Source: JAAYUD01 sp041907665 (GTDB taxonomy: Bacteria; Bacteroidota; Bacteroidia; Bacteroidales; Bacteroidaceae). From it: a stretch of DNA of 64,000 nucleotides. Below are positions 61,930-64,000 of this stretch, piece after piece. The DNA lies in assembly GCA_041907665.1 (NCBI GenBank), contig JAYRGW010000007.1, positions 1 to 64,000 of the forward strand, written 5' to 3'. How positions within the stretch are numbered: the stretch's first letter is position 1; every line of letters starts with the position of its first letter. Both the position numbers and the translations under genes were made by a program. The notes under the pieces are model-generated. The model ran no database searches. It saw only the letters and a program-made list of their open reading frames with translations, and was not told where the DNA came from.

Positions 61930-63998
61930 TGATATCAATGAAAAAAGTGACATTTCAGTTTCTATGTAGCAGCGTTTTGTTGCTACCCTTTGCGATGACG
62001 TCATGCCGACAATCCAAAGTATTGGTGGCAACACCCAAAATGGATGTAGATCCGCTAATAACTCATATCGATTCTACCATTCGTCCGCAAGACGATTTCT
62101 TTGAGTTTGCCAATGGGAAATGGTTCAAACAGAATCCTATTCCTGCAAGCGAACCGAGCAATGGTATCTTTCAAATAATTGAAGATACGGTCAATGCACA
62201 AGTTCTTCATATCTGCAAATCTGCTGCTAGGGAAACAAATCCAGAAGGCAGTAATAAACAAAAAATAGGAGATTTCTATTATTCGGGAATGGATAGCATA
62301 ACCCGTAATCAAAAAGGAATAGGCGATTTAAAAGAATATTTGAATCAAATTGATAATATAAAAGACAAAGACGAACTTTTTAGCCAATCGGCTTTCATAA
62401 ATAGTGTTTCCAATTCTACATTCTTTAACTTTGGGGTAGCACAAGACGATAAAAACAGTAGCAAGTATCAAGTATATATTACTCAAGGCGGACTAACGAT
62501 GCCCGACCGCAATTACTATACCGATACCGATACTAAGGCCGAAGAGATCCGCAATAAATTTGTATGTCATGTAGAGAAAGTTTTCGCTATTATGGGATAT
62601 GAAGAGAAAGAAGCCGTTATGCTCGCATCGAAACTAATGGAACTCGAAACGAATATGGCTCGGCTTTCACGGAAACGCGAAGATACTCGTGATCCATTTG
62701 CCAATTATAACAAGATGTCTGTAGATAGTTTGAAACGTCTTACTCCACATATCAATTGGGATGTATACATGAAAGGTGTCGGATTGCAACAGGTTGATAG
62801 TGTCGTTGTGGGACAACCCGAATATCTGACTGGACTAGATAAGTTGATTGCTCAATTGCCTTCGGACGATTTGAAAAACTATATAAAGTTCCGCTTCTTT
62901 GAAGGCTTGGATACTTTCCTCGACGATAAGACATACGATGAAAGTTTTGATTTTTACAATAAAACGTTGCGTGGAGTTACAGAACAGCGGCCACGTTGGA
63001 AACGTGTAGTGTCATTAGTGAATGGGAATTTGGGAGACCTGATAGGACAAGTATATGTTGATGAATATTTGCCTAAAGGTACCAAAGACAAGTTGATAGA
63101 GATAGGCAATGCTATTCGCAATGAATTTGCCGAACGTATTAAGAATCTGGATTGGATGAGCGATGCCACAAAAGAAAAAGCTCTTGTGAAACTAAATGCC
63201 GTGATGATGAAAATGTGCTCTCCCGATAAATGGAAAGATCTCAGCGCATTGAATATCGATCGTTCGTCGTACGTAAGGAATGCTATGAACGCCAATAAGT
63301 GGTTCAACGCATACAACATACATAAATACGGTAAGCCCGTAGACCGTACTGAATGGGATATGGAACCACAGACATACAATGCCTACTACAATCCTTCGAA
63401 TAATGAAATAGTTATCCCGGGTTGCAACATTATTGTACCCGGTTTTGAAAAGAAAATGGCCGACGACGCTATACTTTATGCTATCATAGGAGGAACAATC
63501 GGTCACGAAATAACACATGGATTTGATGATCAAGGCTGTCAATATGATGCTCAAGGCAATCTGAAGAACTGGTGGACGAAAGAAGACAAAGCAAAATTTG
63601 ATGAACAGACGAAAAAGATCGTAAATCAGTTCGACAACTACTTTGTAAGCGACAGTCTACATATTAACGGTTCTCTGACCCAAGGAGAAAACATCGCCGA
63701 CCTCGGTGGTATTATCATGGCTTATGAAGCTTTCAAGAAGACCCCACAATTCAAACAAAACAAAATGATTGACGGGCTTAATCCTAGTCAACGTTTCTTC
63801 TTGGGATATGCTATGGAATGGATGGTCAATATGCGTCCCGAAGCGCTGATGACACAAGTGAAGAGCAACGAACATGCACCAGCCAAATGGAGAGTGCTTG
63901 CGCCTCTATCCAATATGCCCGAATTCTATCAAACATTTGGAGTAAAACAAGGCGATAAAATGTGGCGTAGCGATAAAGATAGAGTAAAGATCTGGTAA
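61929..63998 (+). CDS. pepO: M13-family zinc endopeptidase, predicted lipoprotein
   Basis: A neprilysin-like metallopeptidase (689 residues). Lipoprotein signal with cysteine in MTSCRQ (about residue 26), M13 N-terminal domain, the zinc motif GHEITHGFDDQG, the ENIADLGG glutamate, and the canonical C-terminal DRVKIW. It probably degrades peptides in the periplasm. The ATG at 61929 overlaps the coaE stop; an in-frame ATG at 61938 gives a more usual signal peptide. Confidence 0.95.
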   Translation: MISMKKVTFQFLCSSVLLLPFAMTSCRQSKVLVATPKMDVDPLITHIDSTIRPQDDFFEFANGKWFKQNPIPASEPSNGIFQIIEDTVNAQVLHICKSAARETNPEGSNKQKIGDFYYSGMDSITRNQKGIGDLKEYLNQIDNIKDKDELFSQSAFINSVSNSTFFNFGVAQDDKNSSKYQVYITQGGLTMPDRNYYTDTDTKAEEIRNKFVCHVEKVFAIMGYEEKEAVMLASKLMELETNMARLSRKREDTRDPFANYNKMSVDSLKRLTPHINWDVYMKGVGLQQVDSVVVGQPEYLTGLDKLIAQLPSDDLKNYIKFRFFEGLDTFLDDKTYDESFDFYNKTLRGVTEQRPRWKRVVSLVNGNLGDLIGQVYVDEYLPKGTKDKLIEIGNAIRNEFAERIKNLDWMSDATKEKALVKLNAVMMKMCSPDKWKDLSALNIDRSSYVRNAMNANKWFNAYNIHKYGKPVDRTEWDMEPQTYNAYYNPSNNEIVIPGCNIIVPGFEKKMADDAILYAIIGGTIGHEITHGFDDQGCQYDAQGNLKNWWTKEDKAKFDEQTKKIVNQFDNYFVSDSLHINGSLTQGENIADLGGIIMAYEAFKKTPQFKQNKMIDGLNPSQRFFLGYAMEWMVNMRPEALMTQVKSNEHAPAKWRVLAPLSNMPEFYQTFGVKQGDKMWRSDKDRVKIW

Positions 63999-64000
63999 CT

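Overview
The window reads as ordinary chromosome from a member of the order Bacteroidales, close to Bacteroides or Dysgonomonas. The evidence is the recurrent TAnnTTTG promoter element, a type III glutamine synthetase, the LL-diaminopimelate aminotransferase route to lysine, a PUR/DUF3276 protein, a long NusB, GH29 and GH92 secreted glycosidases, and little Shine-Dalgarno signal. No rRNA, tRNA, CRISPR array, complete insertion sequence, phage or conjugative module is visible.

Layout. 1-900: gene-poor stretch with a 28-bp inverted repeat and a broken or unusual reading frame. 0.9-4.5 kb: iron uptake pair (TonB-dependent receptor and PepSY membrane protein). 4.6-7.3 kb: cytochrome bd oxidase cydAB. 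7.4-11.7 kb: map, a GNAT acetyltransferase and an AddB-like nuclease. 11.7-20.5 kb: leftward genes, including murB, lysA, lysC, an FtsE-like ATPase and hisIE-hisF-hisA-hisH. 21-24.5 kb: wecB, rarA, a secreted unknown and a CDGSH protein. 24.7-28.4 kb: 2-hydroxyacid dehydrogenase, sugar mutarotase and alpha-L-fucosidase. 28.5 kb: malate dehydrogenase. 31-35.5 kb: glnN, dapL, dapF. 35.8-39.8 kb: phosphodiesterase, Crp-type regulator, Kef-type antiporter. 39.9-42.8 kb: dapA, ligA. 43.2-47.8 kb: trmD, ABC-F ATPase, grpE, dnaJ. 47.9-54.0 kb: hpt-adk-obg-pgeF-B3/4 protein-GH92. 54.1-55.6 kb: OmpA-type lipoprotein and mtgA. 56.5-58.8 kb: S4 protein, pth, rplY, PUR protein. 59.0-64.0 kb: nusB-yajC-ybbR-coaE-M13 peptidase.

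Functional themes. Five steps of the aspartate/diaminopimelate pathway (lysC, dapA, dapL, dapF, lysA) lie in three separate clusters and feed lysine and peptidoglycan; murB, mtgA and pgeF add cell-wall functions. Four his genes form one co-directional run that continues into ftsE, lysC and lysA. Host-glycan use is represented by the fucosidase, mutarotase and GH92 mannosidase.

The least explained material is intergenic. A 192-bp element occurs twice without gaps at about 86 percent identity (29773-29964 minus and 55897-56088 plus), each in a convergent gene junction. A second family of palindromic repeats built on ATAAGGACG / CGTCCTTAT occurs at six intergenic places. A perfect 28-bp inverted repeat lies at 21-48 and 154-181. 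I see no recognised new defence or metabolic system among the protein-coding genes. The most unusual protein signal is an ABC-F ATPase whose second ATP site looks inactive.
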